From Amycolatopsis sp. 195334CR (GTDB lineage Bacteria > Actinomycetota > Actinomycetes > Mycobacteriales > Pseudonocardiaceae), in the NCBI RefSeq assembly GCF_017309385.1, contig NZ_JAFJMJ010000001.1, positions 2,294,001-2,358,000 of the forward strand: a stretch of 64,000 nt of DNA, read 5' to 3'. The notes under the pieces were generated by a model. That model had not been told where the DNA came from. It saw only the letters and a list, made by a program, of their open reading frames with translations, and made no database searches. Positions 1-8,620 of the stretch are shown in pieces; the first letter of the stretch is position 1, and each line of letters opens with the position of its first letter. Both the position numbers and the translations under genes were made by a program.

Positions 1-693
1 GGGTACGCGGCGGCGGCCGGGCGCGCGCCCGGTGAGCTGTACCCGCTGGCCGCGCTCGTGGTCGTCGCCCACCTGCTGCCGCCGACCGCCGGGCTGGTGC
101 CGCTGGGCTGGGTGGCGGTGCTCGCGCTCGTGGGCTTCCTGCTGGCCAGGGGGACCGCGCTGCTGCCGGCCCGGTTCCGCTGGACCGGCCAGCTGGCGCA
201 ACTCGTGCTCGCGCTGAACGCCGTGGCGCTCACCGACTTCGTGCCCGACCTGCCCGCCGCGGCCGCCTTCTTCCCGTTGTTCGTGGTCGGCCAGCTGCTG
301 CACACCAATCGCGCCGGGCTGCTGCCCGCGTGGGCCTGCGGCCTGCTGATCGCCGCCGCGCTGGCGGTGGTTTCGATCGCCGACCGGGTGGTGCCCGAGC
401 TGGACGGCTGGTGGTACCCGCTGGCCGCGACCTACGCCGTGCTGCTCGGCGCGGTCGCCTTCCTGCTGGCCGGGCCCACCGCGGACCGGATCGCGGCGAA
501 CCCGGTGGTCGGCTGGCTCGCCGACCGGGTGTGGTGGCTCATCCCGCTCTACGCCGCCGTCGGCCACCCGCTGGCCGAACTGCTCCCCCACCCGGCCGGG
601 ATCCTGCTGGCCGTCGCCGGCGTCGGACTGCTCGCCGAGTGCGGCCACCGCGGTGCCCGGCTGCTCGTCCAGCGCACCAAGGAGGCGGTGTGA
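1..693 (+). CDS. Partial polytopic membrane protein, probable acyltransferase-3 family C-terminal part
   Basis: The reading frame is open from the first base, so the N-terminus is missing; about 230 residues are visible. The protein is almost entirely hydrophobic, with roughly six or seven membrane helices separated by short charged loops. Its final helix followed by the sequence LAECGHRGARLLVQR resembles the last helix and tail of acyltransferase-3 (OafA/YrhL) proteins, as in the next gene, where the same place reads ELLHRFVERPL. I infer a tandem acyltransferase paralog that would add acyl groups to surface glycans, but the catalytic N-terminal half is outside the window. The stop codon overlaps the next start (GTGA), so the two are translationally coupled. 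Confidence 0.6.
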   Translation, partial: GYAAAAGRAPGELYPLAALVVVAHLLPPTAGLVPLGWVAVLALVGFLLARGTALLPARFRWTGQLAQLVLALNAVALTDFVPDLPAAAAFFPLFVVGQLLHTNRAGLLPAWACGLLIAAALAVVSIADRVVPELDGWWYPLAATYAVLLGAVAFLLAGPTADRIAANPVVGWLADRVWWLIPLYAAVGHPLAELLPHPAGILLAVAGVGLLAECGHRGARLLVQRTKEAV

Positions 694-1823
694 CCCAGAC
701 CGCCGAACGACCGGCGCCGGCCGAGGCGCCCGCCCGCGGCTCGCACTACATGCACGGGCTCGACGTGCTGCGCGTGATCTGCTCGGTCGCGGTGCTCTAC
801 AACCACGTCGCGGGCTGGGCGAAGATGCGCGGGGCCGGCGATTTCTGGATCGCGGACCTGATCGAGGGCGGCGTGGTCGACTCGCTGCACCTCAACGAAC
901 TGCTCGGCTTCGTCGGCGTCGGCACGTTCCTGGTGATCAGCGGTGTGGTGGTGACGCACGTCAGCACCCGCGAGACGCCGGGGCAGTTCCTCGCGCGGCG
1001 GGCGGTCCGGCTGTTCCCCGCGCTGTGGGTGGCGATCCTGCTGGCCTGGGTGCTGGCGCTGACCGGCGCGCTCGGCGTGAACCACCCGCCGGACTTCGGC
1101 GACCTGCTGCTCAACCTCGGCCTGCTCAACTACAGCTTCGCGGACGCGTCCACGCTGCTCGCGGTCACCTGGACGCTGACCGTGCAGGTGGTCTTCTACC
1201 TGCTCGCGGCGGCGACCATCCCGCTGCTGAAGCGGTGGCCGTGGCTGCCGCCCGCGATCGCGGCGGCACTGGTTTCGGTGCTGATCTCGTTCACCAACAA
1301 CCCCACCGAGGGCGGTCCGGCGAGCCTGCGCATCATTGCCTCGTTCCTGCCGGTGCTGTTCCTCGGGCAGCTGGTGATGCTGGTGCGCGGCAAGCGGCTC
1401 GCCCCGCTGCCCGCGATCGCGCTCGGCCTGGTGCACCTGTGGCTGGCCGCCCGCGCGGCGGCCACCTGGAGCGGCACCCCGGACGGCCCGGCCTACGTCC
1501 GCACGCTGGTGCTGATCCTGCTCCTCCTGCTGTTGTGCACCAGGGCGAACGGCCGGATCGCGCGCTCGCGGGTGATCAAGGTGCTGGCCGACCGCACCTA
1601 CGCGGTCTACCTGCTGCACTTCGCGGTGGTGCTGGGCACGCTGAACCTGCTCGCCGATCCGCTGGGCTTCTGGCCCGCGCTCGGCATCGGCCTTACTGTG
1701 CTCGCCATCACAACGGAACTGCTGCACCGGTTCGTCGAGCGCCCCCTGGCGCGGGGTTTCCGCCGCTGGGAGGCCCGGCGGGCCGAGCGCAAGCGAGAAA
1801 TCACCCGATCCAGCGACCGGTAA
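690..1823 (+). CDS. Acyltransferase 3 family membrane protein (OafA/YrhL type)
   Basis: 377-residue integral membrane protein. The N-terminal motif MHGLDVLRVICSVAVLYNH is the first helix of the acyltransferase-3 family, with the conserved RxxxxxxVxxxH arrangement, and LLHRFVERPLARGFRRWE is the usual C-terminal end. About ten membrane helices follow one another. Family members transfer acyl groups from a cytoplasmic donor to extracytoplasmic sugars or lipids. The GTG start at 690 overlaps the upstream TGA and has a GGAGG ribosome site five bases before it. Position next to glycosyltransferases and methyltransferases suggests modification of a cell-surface polymer; the substrate cannot be read from the sequence. 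Confidence 0.88.
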   Translation: MTQTAERPAPAEAPARGSHYMHGLDVLRVICSVAVLYNHVAGWAKMRGAGDFWIADLIEGGVVDSLHLNELLGFVGVGTFLVISGVVVTHVSTRETPGQFLARRAVRLFPALWVAILLAWVLALTGALGVNHPPDFGDLLLNLGLLNYSFADASTLLAVTWTLTVQVVFYLLAAATIPLLKRWPWLPPAIAAALVSVLISFTNNPTEGGPASLRIIASFLPVLFLGQLVMLVRGKRLAPLPAIALGLVHLWLAARAAATWSGTPDGPAYVRTLVLILLLLLLCTRANGRIARSRVIKVLADRTYAVYLLHFAVVLGTLNLLADPLGFWPALGIGLTVLAITTELLHRFVERPLARGFRRWEARRAERKREITRSSDR

Positions 1824-1876
1824 CCTGCCGATAGGGCACACTGGTCCCGCTGAACAGACCGACCATGGAGCATGCG

Positions 1877-3085
1877 ATGGGCTGGCAGGAAGAGCTGCGG
1901 CTGCTCGACGCCAAGCTGGCCGACGGCAGCCTGACACCGGCCCAGCACCGCAAGATGCGCGACGAGCTGCTGGCCGCGGCTTCGGGCGGGGGCTCGACGT
2001 CCCCGGTGGCCGCGCCGCGGCGCGAGTCGACCGATCCGGCGATGCAGGAGACCACCGTGCTGCCCCGGATCCCGGTGGCCGGTCAGCCGATGCCGGCCGG
2101 CCAGGCCAAACCGCCGCCGCACGCGGTGGCCGGTGGGCGGCCCGCGCCGAAGGTGGTGGAGAGCAGGCCGACCCTGCCGCTGGGCAACCAGGAACCGAAG
2201 CAGCCGCCGAACGCGGCGGCGCTGCTGGCCGGCGACCGGCCGACCACCGCGCCGAGCCCGGCCGACCAGCGGGCCACCGAGGCGATGGCCGTGCCACCGC
2301 GTGGCCTGGCCCGCGGGCGCAGCGTGCTCTCCCCGGTCGCGGCCCACCAGCCGACCCGGCCCTACGCCACCGAGGCGCAGCGCAGCTGGACCACGCCGCC
2401 GCCGTCCTACGAGTACGACCAGGACGACCACGCCCCGCGCCGCAGCGGCCCGACCTGGCTGTTCCTCGCGGTGGGCGTGCTGCTCGCCGGTGGTCTGCTG
2501 GCCGGTGGCGTGTGGTTGCTGTCGAAGGACGAGCCCGCGAGCAACGCCGCGGCCCCGCCGCCGCCGTCGGCCCCCGCGCAGTCGAGCGAACTGCCCCCGC
2601 CGCCCGCGGACCTGCCGCTGGAGCAGCGCCTGCCCGAACTGCCGGGCACGCAGAACGCGAACAACTCGACGATGGCGATCGACAAGGGCACCGAGCTGAA
2701 GCTGTACGCGCCGGAAACGGCGAACATGTTCAAGCAGAACGGCGCCAGCGAGGTGGTCTACCGCTCCAGCTCCGACGGCACCGACGGCTACCTGGTGATG
2801 GTGGTGCCCGCCGGTTCGCCGGAGGGCGCCAAGAACATCGCCGACCAGTTGCGCAAGGCCGCGTCGGAAACCGGGTTCACCCAGCTCAACCTCGGCCTGC
2901 CGCCGGGGAAGAGCGCGCTGGCCGGCTCCAACACGGTCGGCCGGATGAACGCGACCTGGTACACCTCGGAGAACCTGGCCGTCGCGGTCTGGGTCTCGCA
3001 GGGCTTCGACAAGCAGCAGTTCGCGCTGGGCGAGCGGCTCAAGGGCACGCTGGCCAAGGTCGAGACCGCGCTGCCGCCGAGCTGA
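1877..3085 (+). CDS. Single-pass membrane protein with N-terminal WQEEL motif (paralog of 4944-6338)
   Basis: 402 residues. The N-terminus reads MGWQEELRLLDAKLADGSL, a short helical module resembling SHOCT-like motifs, followed by a Pro/Ala/Thr-rich linker, one membrane helix at about residues 195-215, a proline-rich neck and an extracytoplasmic domain of about 150 residues. I chose ATG 1877 over ATG 1865 because the paralog at 4944 starts at the same place in the motif and GGAG lies six bases upstream. No known enzyme motif is visible; function unknown. The stop abuts the stop of the convergent gene at 3086. The same architecture on both sides of a GT-C gene suggests a shared role at the cell surface. 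Confidence 0.8.
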   Translation: MGWQEELRLLDAKLADGSLTPAQHRKMRDELLAAASGGGSTSPVAAPRRESTDPAMQETTVLPRIPVAGQPMPAGQAKPPPHAVAGGRPAPKVVESRPTLPLGNQEPKQPPNAAALLAGDRPTTAPSPADQRATEAMAVPPRGLARGRSVLSPVAAHQPTRPYATEAQRSWTTPPPSYEYDQDDHAPRRSGPTWLFLAVGVLLAGGLLAGGVWLLSKDEPASNAAAPPPPSAPAQSSELPPPPADLPLEQRLPELPGTQNANNSTMAIDKGTELKLYAPETANMFKQNGASEVVYRSSSDGTDGYLVMVVPAGSPEGAKNIADQLRKAASETGFTQLNLGLPPGKSALAGSNTVGRMNATWYTSENLAVAVWVSQGFDKQQFALGERLKGTLAKVETALPPS

Positions 3086-4738
3086 TCAGGGGGTCTGCCC
3101 CGGCCGCAGCCGGTCCCCGCACGAACCGCGCGGGTCGGCCCGGCGGTCGTGGTTGACCCGGTTGGTGACCACGGCGGCGTAGTCGCGGACTTCCTGGAGC
3201 TTCGCCATCGACGGCACGGCGTCCTTGCGCACCCAGTCGCCCTTGGGGCCGCCCTCGAAGAGCGGGTAGTAGTCGCGGTCGAGGCGGGCGTCCTCGGTGA
3301 TGCCGCTGATCTGCGACCACGGTTCGTGCGAGTGCACGAAGGTCGGCTTCACCTCGTCGAACACGTAGTCCCGCAGCCGGTCGTGCCGCCCGGACCCGGC
3401 GAGGTCGGCGATGCGCGCGTGGGTCAGGCCGACCAGGTCGACCACGCGCAGCCTGCTGGTCAGCGCCGTTCCGCCGACGTCGGGCACGAGCAGCGTGCCA
3501 GACCCGGGCGGGACCCCGAGCACGTCGGCGTACCCGTTGAACACGCGGCCGTAGCGGTCGGCGACCAGGCACACCGGCACGATCGGTGCCTCGACGTGCT
3601 TCTCGGTCGACTCGGCGAAGGCGGCGACCGTGGGCAACGCGGCCAGCACCACCACCCCGATCACCGCCAGCCGCCGCAACCCGCGCACGAACGCCACCGC
3701 CTCGGCGAGGACGAAGACCAGGAGCAGCGCGGCGATCGGCCAGAACGGCGTGGCGAACCGGAGTTCCCCGCCGGGTTCCGGGCCGAGCACGCAGAACACC
3801 ACCGCCGCCAGCCCGAGGAACAACAGCAGCACGCTCAGCGCGTCCCGCCGCCCGGACCCCTTGGCCAGCAGCACGCCGATCCCGGCCGCCAGCACCAGCG
3901 AAAGCCACGCCCCGGCATACGCCAGCAGGTCGCCGGCGAGCGCGAAGGTGTCCAGTCCCGGGAAGTCCTGCCCCTTCGCGACCGCGGTGTTCGGCACCAG
4001 CCGGTCGAACGTCAGGTACCGCCAGAGCAGGTAACCGCCGTACGGCACGGCGAACACCAGCACCGAGACCGCCCCCGCGCCCAGCGCGTTCGGCAGCCGG
4101 TACCGGCGCGCGAACAACTGCAGCGCCAGCGGGTACGCGATGACGTACAGCGCGCCGTCCGGCCGGGTCAGCGCGGCGAGCGCGGCGAGCAGCCCGGCCC
4201 CCACCACGACCGAGGTGCGGGAGAGGTCGTTGCCCGGCAACGCGCGCAGGATGATCGCCGCCAGCCAGCTGACCGCCAGTGCGTAGAGCGAGTTCTCCAG
4301 TCCGGACACCACCCACATCACATAGGACGGGATGAGCGCGAGCACCGCGCCGGCGCCGAAGGTGAGCAGTGCGGGCCGCTTGGTGAACCCCTTCGCCGCG
4401 TGGTGCAGCGCGGCAAGCACACCCGCGGTGGCGAGCAACCCGAGCAGTTTCGGGTAGAGCACGTAGTCCGGGATGCCGAACCAGACGCCGGTGTCGAAGA
4501 GGCCGAGCAGTTTGCCGAGAACGTGCAGGAGCAGCCAGGCCGGATTGGAGAAGCCTTCGACGGCGTCCCCGCCGGGCTGCAGCACCGGGCCCGCCCCGTC
4601 GGCGATGTTCCTGGCGTAGGCGAAGGTGATCGCCGCGTCGTCGATGAGCCAGTCGCCGTAGAGCAGACCGTGCGCGGCGACCAGGAGGGTGCCGCCTCCG
4701 ACCGCGGCCCAGCAACTCCACCCACCGAAAACGGTCAA
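3086..4738 (-). CDS. GT-C type polytopic membrane protein, putative glycosyltransferase
   Basis: About 550 residues with ten or more membrane helices. The first outer loop contains WLIDDAAITFAYARN and later GFSNPAWLLL, the acidic pair and following pattern seen in GT-C fold enzymes that use polyprenyl-phosphate sugars, such as actinobacterial arabinofuranosyl- and mannosyltransferases. A large soluble C-terminal domain follows the helices, as in those families. I place the start at TTG 4738 because GGAGG lies eight bases before it; a GTG at 4771 would add 11 residues but has no clear ribosome site. It is convergent with the gene ending at 3085 and divergent from the one at 4944. Donor and acceptor are unknown. 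Confidence 0.72.
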   Translation of the reverse strand: MTVFGGWSCWAAVGGGTLLVAAHGLLYGDWLIDDAAITFAYARNIADGAGPVLQPGGDAVEGFSNPAWLLLHVLGKLLGLFDTGVWFGIPDYVLYPKLLGLLATAGVLAALHHAAKGFTKRPALLTFGAGAVLALIPSYVMWVVSGLENSLYALAVSWLAAIILRALPGNDLSRTSVVVGAGLLAALAALTRPDGALYVIAYPLALQLFARRYRLPNALGAGAVSVLVFAVPYGGYLLWRYLTFDRLVPNTAVAKGQDFPGLDTFALAGDLLAYAGAWLSLVLAAGIGVLLAKGSGRRDALSVLLLFLGLAAVVFCVLGPEPGGELRFATPFWPIAALLLVFVLAEAVAFVRGLRRLAVIGVVVLAALPTVAAFAESTEKHVEAPIVPVCLVADRYGRVFNGYADVLGVPPGSGTLLVPDVGGTALTSRLRVVDLVGLTHARIADLAGSGRHDRLRDYVFDEVKPTFVHSHEPWSQISGITEDARLDRDYYPLFEGGPKGDWVRKDAVPSMAKLQEVRDYAAVVTNRVNHDRRADPRGSCGDRLRPGQTP

Positions 4739-4783
4739 GTCGCGGTCCTCCCCCTTCCGGCCCGAATACACTCGCTTATCACT

Positions 4784-4799
4784 TGCCGAACGCTCGGCA
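4784..4799. promoter_or_regulatory. Short inverted repeat in divergent promoter region
   Basis: TGCCGA and TCGGCA are separated by four bases, in the 205-base gap between divergent genes at 4738 and 4944. The placement suits an operator or a short hairpin in a leader. No regulator gene lies next to it. Confidence 0.3.
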
Positions 4800-4943
4800 T
4801 TACGCGCTGGTTGTCACCCGAAGGAAGTCCGGCCCGATCCGAGGGCCGGTCACCCGGGCGTGCACAATGGCGCAGGTCACCGCACCAGTAGTCGCAGGCG
4901 GCCGTTACCAAGATCCGGACCGCCGGAAGAGAGGGGCCAGAGG

Positions 4944-6338
4944 GTGTCCTGGCAGGAGGAGCTCCGCAAGCTGGACGAGGAACTCGCCTCGGGCCGGCTT
5001 TCCGCCGATGACTACCGGGTACGCCGGGATCAGGTGCTCTCCTCGGCGGTCTCGCCGGGTGAGAACCCGGCCTCCGGTGGGTTCGCGCAGCCGCAGGCGC
5101 CGCAGCAGCAGCCGATGTTCCAGCCGCAGCAGCAGCAACCGCCCCAGCAACCGCAGCAGCCCCAGCCGGGCGGCGCGGACGCCACGCAGGTGGTGGCACC
5201 GGTGAGCCCGCCGCACGGCACGCCCATGGGCACGGGCCAGCCGAACGCGGCCGAGGCCACCCAGATCGTGCCGAGCGCCGATCCGGGCGCCGACCGCACG
5301 CAGGCCGTGCCGCGCTGGCAGACCCAGGCCCCGCCGCAACCGAACTACCAGCAGCCGGGCTACCAGCAACCGCAGCAGCCGCAGCCGAACTCGCCCGCCG
5401 GTGGGTTCGCGCAGCCCGGGTACCAGCAGCCGGGACCGCATTCGGGCGGCTTCGCCCAGCAGCACCCGCAGCAGCAGCAACCGCAGCCGGGCTGGAACCA
5501 GCCCGACGGCGACCTCAGCCCGCCTTGGGGCGGCTCGGAATTCCCGCCGCTCTCGCCGGCGTCGAGTTCGGAGTGGACCCGCCAGGGCCCGGAACTGTTC
5601 GAGGAGTCCAGCGGGAAGGGCAAGGGCGGCAAGGTCGCCCTGCTCGCGCTGGTCGCCCTGCTGGTGGTCGGTGGCCTGGTGACCGGCGGCATCCTGCTGT
5701 TCTCCGGCGACGAGGAGCCGGTGACCCCGCCGGTGGCGCAGTCCACCGCGCCGCCGCCCGGCCCGCCGAGCCCGGCCCCGCCGACCAAGAGCTCGCCGAA
5801 GCCGGTGGACAAGAACGCGCCGCTGATCGAGCGCATCCCGCTGCCCCCGGGCACCGCGGACAGCGGCAGCGGCAAGCTCGAACTGGCCCAGCTCGGCGAG
5901 AAGTCCATCATGGACGGTGAGATGGTGTCCGCGCTGAACAGCAACGGCGCCACCGAGGCCGCCTGGCGCGGTTCGGTCAAGGGTTCGGACGCGAGCAGCC
6001 CCTACCCGGACAAGTTCTCCATCACCGCGGTCCGGCTGCCGGACGCGGAGAAGGCGCAGGCCTCGCTCGCCGCGATCACCGGCCGGATGGACGACCTCAG
6101 CTACATCTCGGTGAAGGACCCGCTGGAGAACATCCCGTCGGACGTCCAGTTCTACAAGGACGTCAACGAGAAGAAGGCCGCCTACTACGGCGTCTGGGTT
6201 TCCGACGACGTGGTGATCCAGGTGCACGTCTCGCTGGACCCGCTGCCCTCGCCGGCCAACGACGCGGAGGCCGCGATGAGCGGGAGCTGGCAGCGCCAGG
6301 TCATCGCCACCCTCGGCAACTTCCCGGTGTCCGGCTAA
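4944..6338 (+). CDS. Q/P-rich single-pass membrane protein with N-terminal WQEEL motif
   Basis: 464 residues. It opens with VSWQEELRKLDEELASGRL, matching the paralog at 1877, then has a long low-complexity linker (about residues 40-200) full of Gln, Pro and Gly with repeated QQP and GYQQPG units, one membrane helix at about residues 228-250, a proline-rich neck and a soluble outer domain. The gene is the first of the glycan operon: its TAA is followed with no gap by the GTG of the methyltransferase. The linker may span peptidoglycan or serve as an interaction region on the cytoplasmic side; this is inference. Start GTG 4944 fits the paralog and follows a GAGGGG stretch. Confidence 0.82.
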   Translation: MSWQEELRKLDEELASGRLSADDYRVRRDQVLSSAVSPGENPASGGFAQPQAPQQQPMFQPQQQQPPQQPQQPQPGGADATQVVAPVSPPHGTPMGTGQPNAAEATQIVPSADPGADRTQAVPRWQTQAPPQPNYQQPGYQQPQQPQPNSPAGGFAQPGYQQPGPHSGGFAQQHPQQQQPQPGWNQPDGDLSPPWGGSEFPPLSPASSSEWTRQGPELFEESSGKGKGGKVALLALVALLVVGGLVTGGILLFSGDEEPVTPPVAQSTAPPPGPPSPAPPTKSSPKPVDKNAPLIERIPLPPGTADSGSGKLELAQLGEKSIMDGEMVSALNSNGATEAAWRGSVKGSDASSPYPDKFSITAVRLPDAEKAQASLAAITGRMDDLSYISVKDPLENIPSDVQFYKDVNEKKAAYYGVWVSDDVVIQVHVSLDPLPSPANDAEAAMSGSWQRQVIATLGNFPVSG

Positions 6339-7859
6339 GTGGTTGCCCGGCTCACCACGGCGCTGGCCGGCGCGATCGTGGCCGGCGCCGGGGACCGGTC
6401 GGCGCTGAGCGACGAGCTGCACTTCGCCGCCGAAGCGCCGGCGGAACGCGTGCACCTGGACCGCGGCCGCGCGAACCTGGTGCGCGCACTGGACCTGCCT
6501 GCCCGCGCCAAGGTGCTGCACCTGGGCGCGGGCAGTGGTTCGCTGACCCGCTACCTGGCCGAGTCGGTGTCCGAAGTGGACGCCGTCGAGCCGGACGCCG
6601 CACTGGCGAAGATCATCGAGGACCGCACCGCCGGGTTGACCGGGGTGCGGGTCCTGTCCGCGATGCCCGACGGCCACTACGACGTCGTGGTCGCGGTCGG
6701 CGTGCTGGAAACGTTGCTGGAACTCGGTGAGCGCACGGCTTTCCTGCGTGCTGCCCGCGACCGGCTGGCTCCCGGCGGCACGCTGTGCCTGGCCGTGGAG
6801 AACCAGTTCGGCGTGCGAAACCTCGCCGGCGCACCGGATCGGCACACCGGCCGCCGCTGGGACGCGGTCGAGGGGCACCCGTTCGGCGGGCCCACCCGGC
6901 TGATCGCCCGGCGCCCGCTGGGAAAGCTGCTGGGCGAAGCCGGTTTCGGCACCGCGCGCGTACTCGGCTGCTTCCCCGATTTCCGGTTCACCCGCGTGGT
7001 TTTCGACCGCGAACTGCTCGCCGCGCACCCGCGGCTGGCGATCGAACTACCCCGCCTGCCCAGTCCCGACGAGGGCGTCGACGCCCCGCGCCCGGTCGAC
7101 GAGGCGAAGGTGTGGGCGCAGCTGGTCGAAGCCGGCCAGGCCGAGGACGCCGCGAACGCCTTCCTCGTGCTGGCCACGGTTTCCGGCGCCTCCCCGCTGT
7201 GGCCCGAAGGCAGGCTGGCGAAGTACTTCAACACCGATCGCGCGGCCCGGTGGTGCACCGGCGCGGAGGTGACCCGGCACGAGGTCCGGCGCGAACCGCT
7301 GCTCGCGCCAACCGGCGACGGCCCGGTGTCGGTGCAGGCGTGGACCGACCCGATCCACGACGGCCCGACCATGGTCGGCGTGCTCGCCGAACAGCCTTGG
7401 CTGGCCGAGGAACTGCTGACCGCCTGGCGTGGTCTGGTCCACGAGCACGCGGCCGCGCTCGGCCCGGCGCTGTGGGACCTGCTGCCGCACAACATCGTGG
7501 TCACCGGCGACGGCGCGCTGTGGCCGATCGACCTGGAATGGCGGTTCGCCGAGGCGGACCCGGCCACCGTGGTGGCGCGCGGCCTGCTGCTCACCGCCGA
7601 ACGGCTCGCCGGGCTGGCGTGGCCGGGCGCCGGCCCGTCGAGCACGGTGCGCGACCTGGCCGCGTGGCTGGGCGCACTGCTCGGCGTGACGCCGGACTAC
7701 GTCGAGGAAGCGGTCGACCGGGAGGCCCGGTTCCAGGCGATCGGGGTGCACGGGGGCACGCCGACCGAACACACGGAGAGCACAATACGGGCGGCTTGGC
7801 GCGGACGGCTCGCCGAAGCCGTGGCCGTGCGGGACGAACTACCAGGGGTGGATGGATGA
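6339..7859 (+). CDS. Two-domain protein: class I SAM methyltransferase plus kinase-like C-terminal half
   Basis: 506 residues. HLGAGSGS at residues 61-68 is the SAM-binding glycine loop of a class I methyltransferase, and the N-terminal 220 residues follow that fold. The C-terminal half (about 260-500) carries WDLLPHNIVV near residue 380 and PIDLEW near 396, which looks like the D/N and following Asp pattern of protein-kinase or aminoglycoside-phosphotransferase folds in degenerate form. Methyltransferase plus kinase in one chain is the layout of WbdD, which caps and terminates O-antigen chains in E. coli O9a. The kinase assignment is an inference from a short motif. The GTG start abuts the upstream stop and the stop overlaps the next ATG. 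Confidence 0.75.
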   Translation: MVARLTTALAGAIVAGAGDRSALSDELHFAAEAPAERVHLDRGRANLVRALDLPARAKVLHLGAGSGSLTRYLAESVSEVDAVEPDAALAKIIEDRTAGLTGVRVLSAMPDGHYDVVVAVGVLETLLELGERTAFLRAARDRLAPGGTLCLAVENQFGVRNLAGAPDRHTGRRWDAVEGHPFGGPTRLIARRPLGKLLGEAGFGTARVLGCFPDFRFTRVVFDRELLAAHPRLAIELPRLPSPDEGVDAPRPVDEAKVWAQLVEAGQAEDAANAFLVLATVSGASPLWPEGRLAKYFNTDRAARWCTGAEVTRHEVRREPLLAPTGDGPVSVQAWTDPIHDGPTMVGVLAEQPWLAEELLTAWRGLVHEHAAALGPALWDLLPHNIVVTGDGALWPIDLEWRFAEADPATVVARGLLLTAERLAGLAWPGAGPSSTVRDLAAWLGALLGVTPDYVEEAVDREARFQAIGVHGGTPTEHTESTIRAAWRGRLAEAVAVRDELPGVDG

Positions 7860-8620
7860 GCGAAACGCTGGACGAGACCGTCGCGCGCGTGATGGCGGGC
7901 GTGAACACCACGATCGCCGACGGCGACAGCATGTTCGCCGGCAGCACCGAGCACTACTTCAGCGTGTCGAAGGACGCGCTGCGCGCGGTGCTCGCCGCGC
8001 TGCAGGTCACCGGGCGGCCGGAACCCAAGCGGCTGCTGGACTTCGGCTGCGGCTACGGCCGGGTGCTGCGCTCGCTGCGCGCCGCCTTCCCGTCGACCGA
8101 GCTGATCGCGTGCGACATGGATCCGACCGCATTGGCCAGCTGCGCCGAGGCGTTCGGCGCGCGAGCGATCACCGGCGCCCCGGACCCCGACCACATCGAG
8201 CAGGTCACCGACGTGGACCTGATCTGGTGCGGTTCGGTGTTCACCCATCTCGACGCCCCGCAGTGGGGTCCGCTGCTGCGCTACTTCTCGCGCGCGCTGG
8301 CCCCCGGCGGCGTCGCGGTGGTCACCACGCACGGCCGCCGGATGGCGCTGCGCGCCGAGGCCGGCCACAACTACGGCCTGGACGCGCGTGCCACCGATCG
8401 CGTGCTCGCCGCGTACAAGGCCTGCGGGTTCGGCTACAACGACTACGTCGGCTACGACGGTTACGGCATCTCGCTCAGCTCGCCCGGTTGGGCGGTGCAG
8501 CGCGCGCTGGAGGCACCCGACCTGCGCCTCGCCGGGTACGACGAGGCCGCGTGGGACCGCCACCAGGACGTGATGGTGCTGGTCAAGGACGCCAACGCGA
8601 CGCTGAAGGCGGACCTGTGA
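7856..8620 (+). CDS. Class I SAM-dependent methyltransferase
   Basis: 254 residues. RLLDFGCGYGRVLRSL at about residues 59-74 is a clear SAM-binding motif I, followed by the acidic ACDMDP at the end of strand 2 and a motif near DVDLIWCGSVFTHL as in methyltransferase-12/25 enzymes. ATG 7856 overlaps the previous stop (ATGA), and its own stop overlaps the next GTG. In this operon the likely substrates are sugars or chain ends of a surface glycan, but similar enzymes methylate small molecules, so the acceptor is open. Confidence 0.88.
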   Translation: MSETLDETVARVMAGVNTTIADGDSMFAGSTEHYFSVSKDALRAVLAALQVTGRPEPKRLLDFGCGYGRVLRSLRAAFPSTELIACDMDPTALASCAEAFGARAITGAPDPDHIEQVTDVDLIWCGSVFTHLDAPQWGPLLRYFSRALAPGGVAVVTTHGRRMALRAEAGHNYGLDARATDRVLAAYKACGFGYNDYVGYDGYGISLSSPGWAVQRALEAPDLRLAGYDEAAWDRHQDVMVLVKDANATLKADL

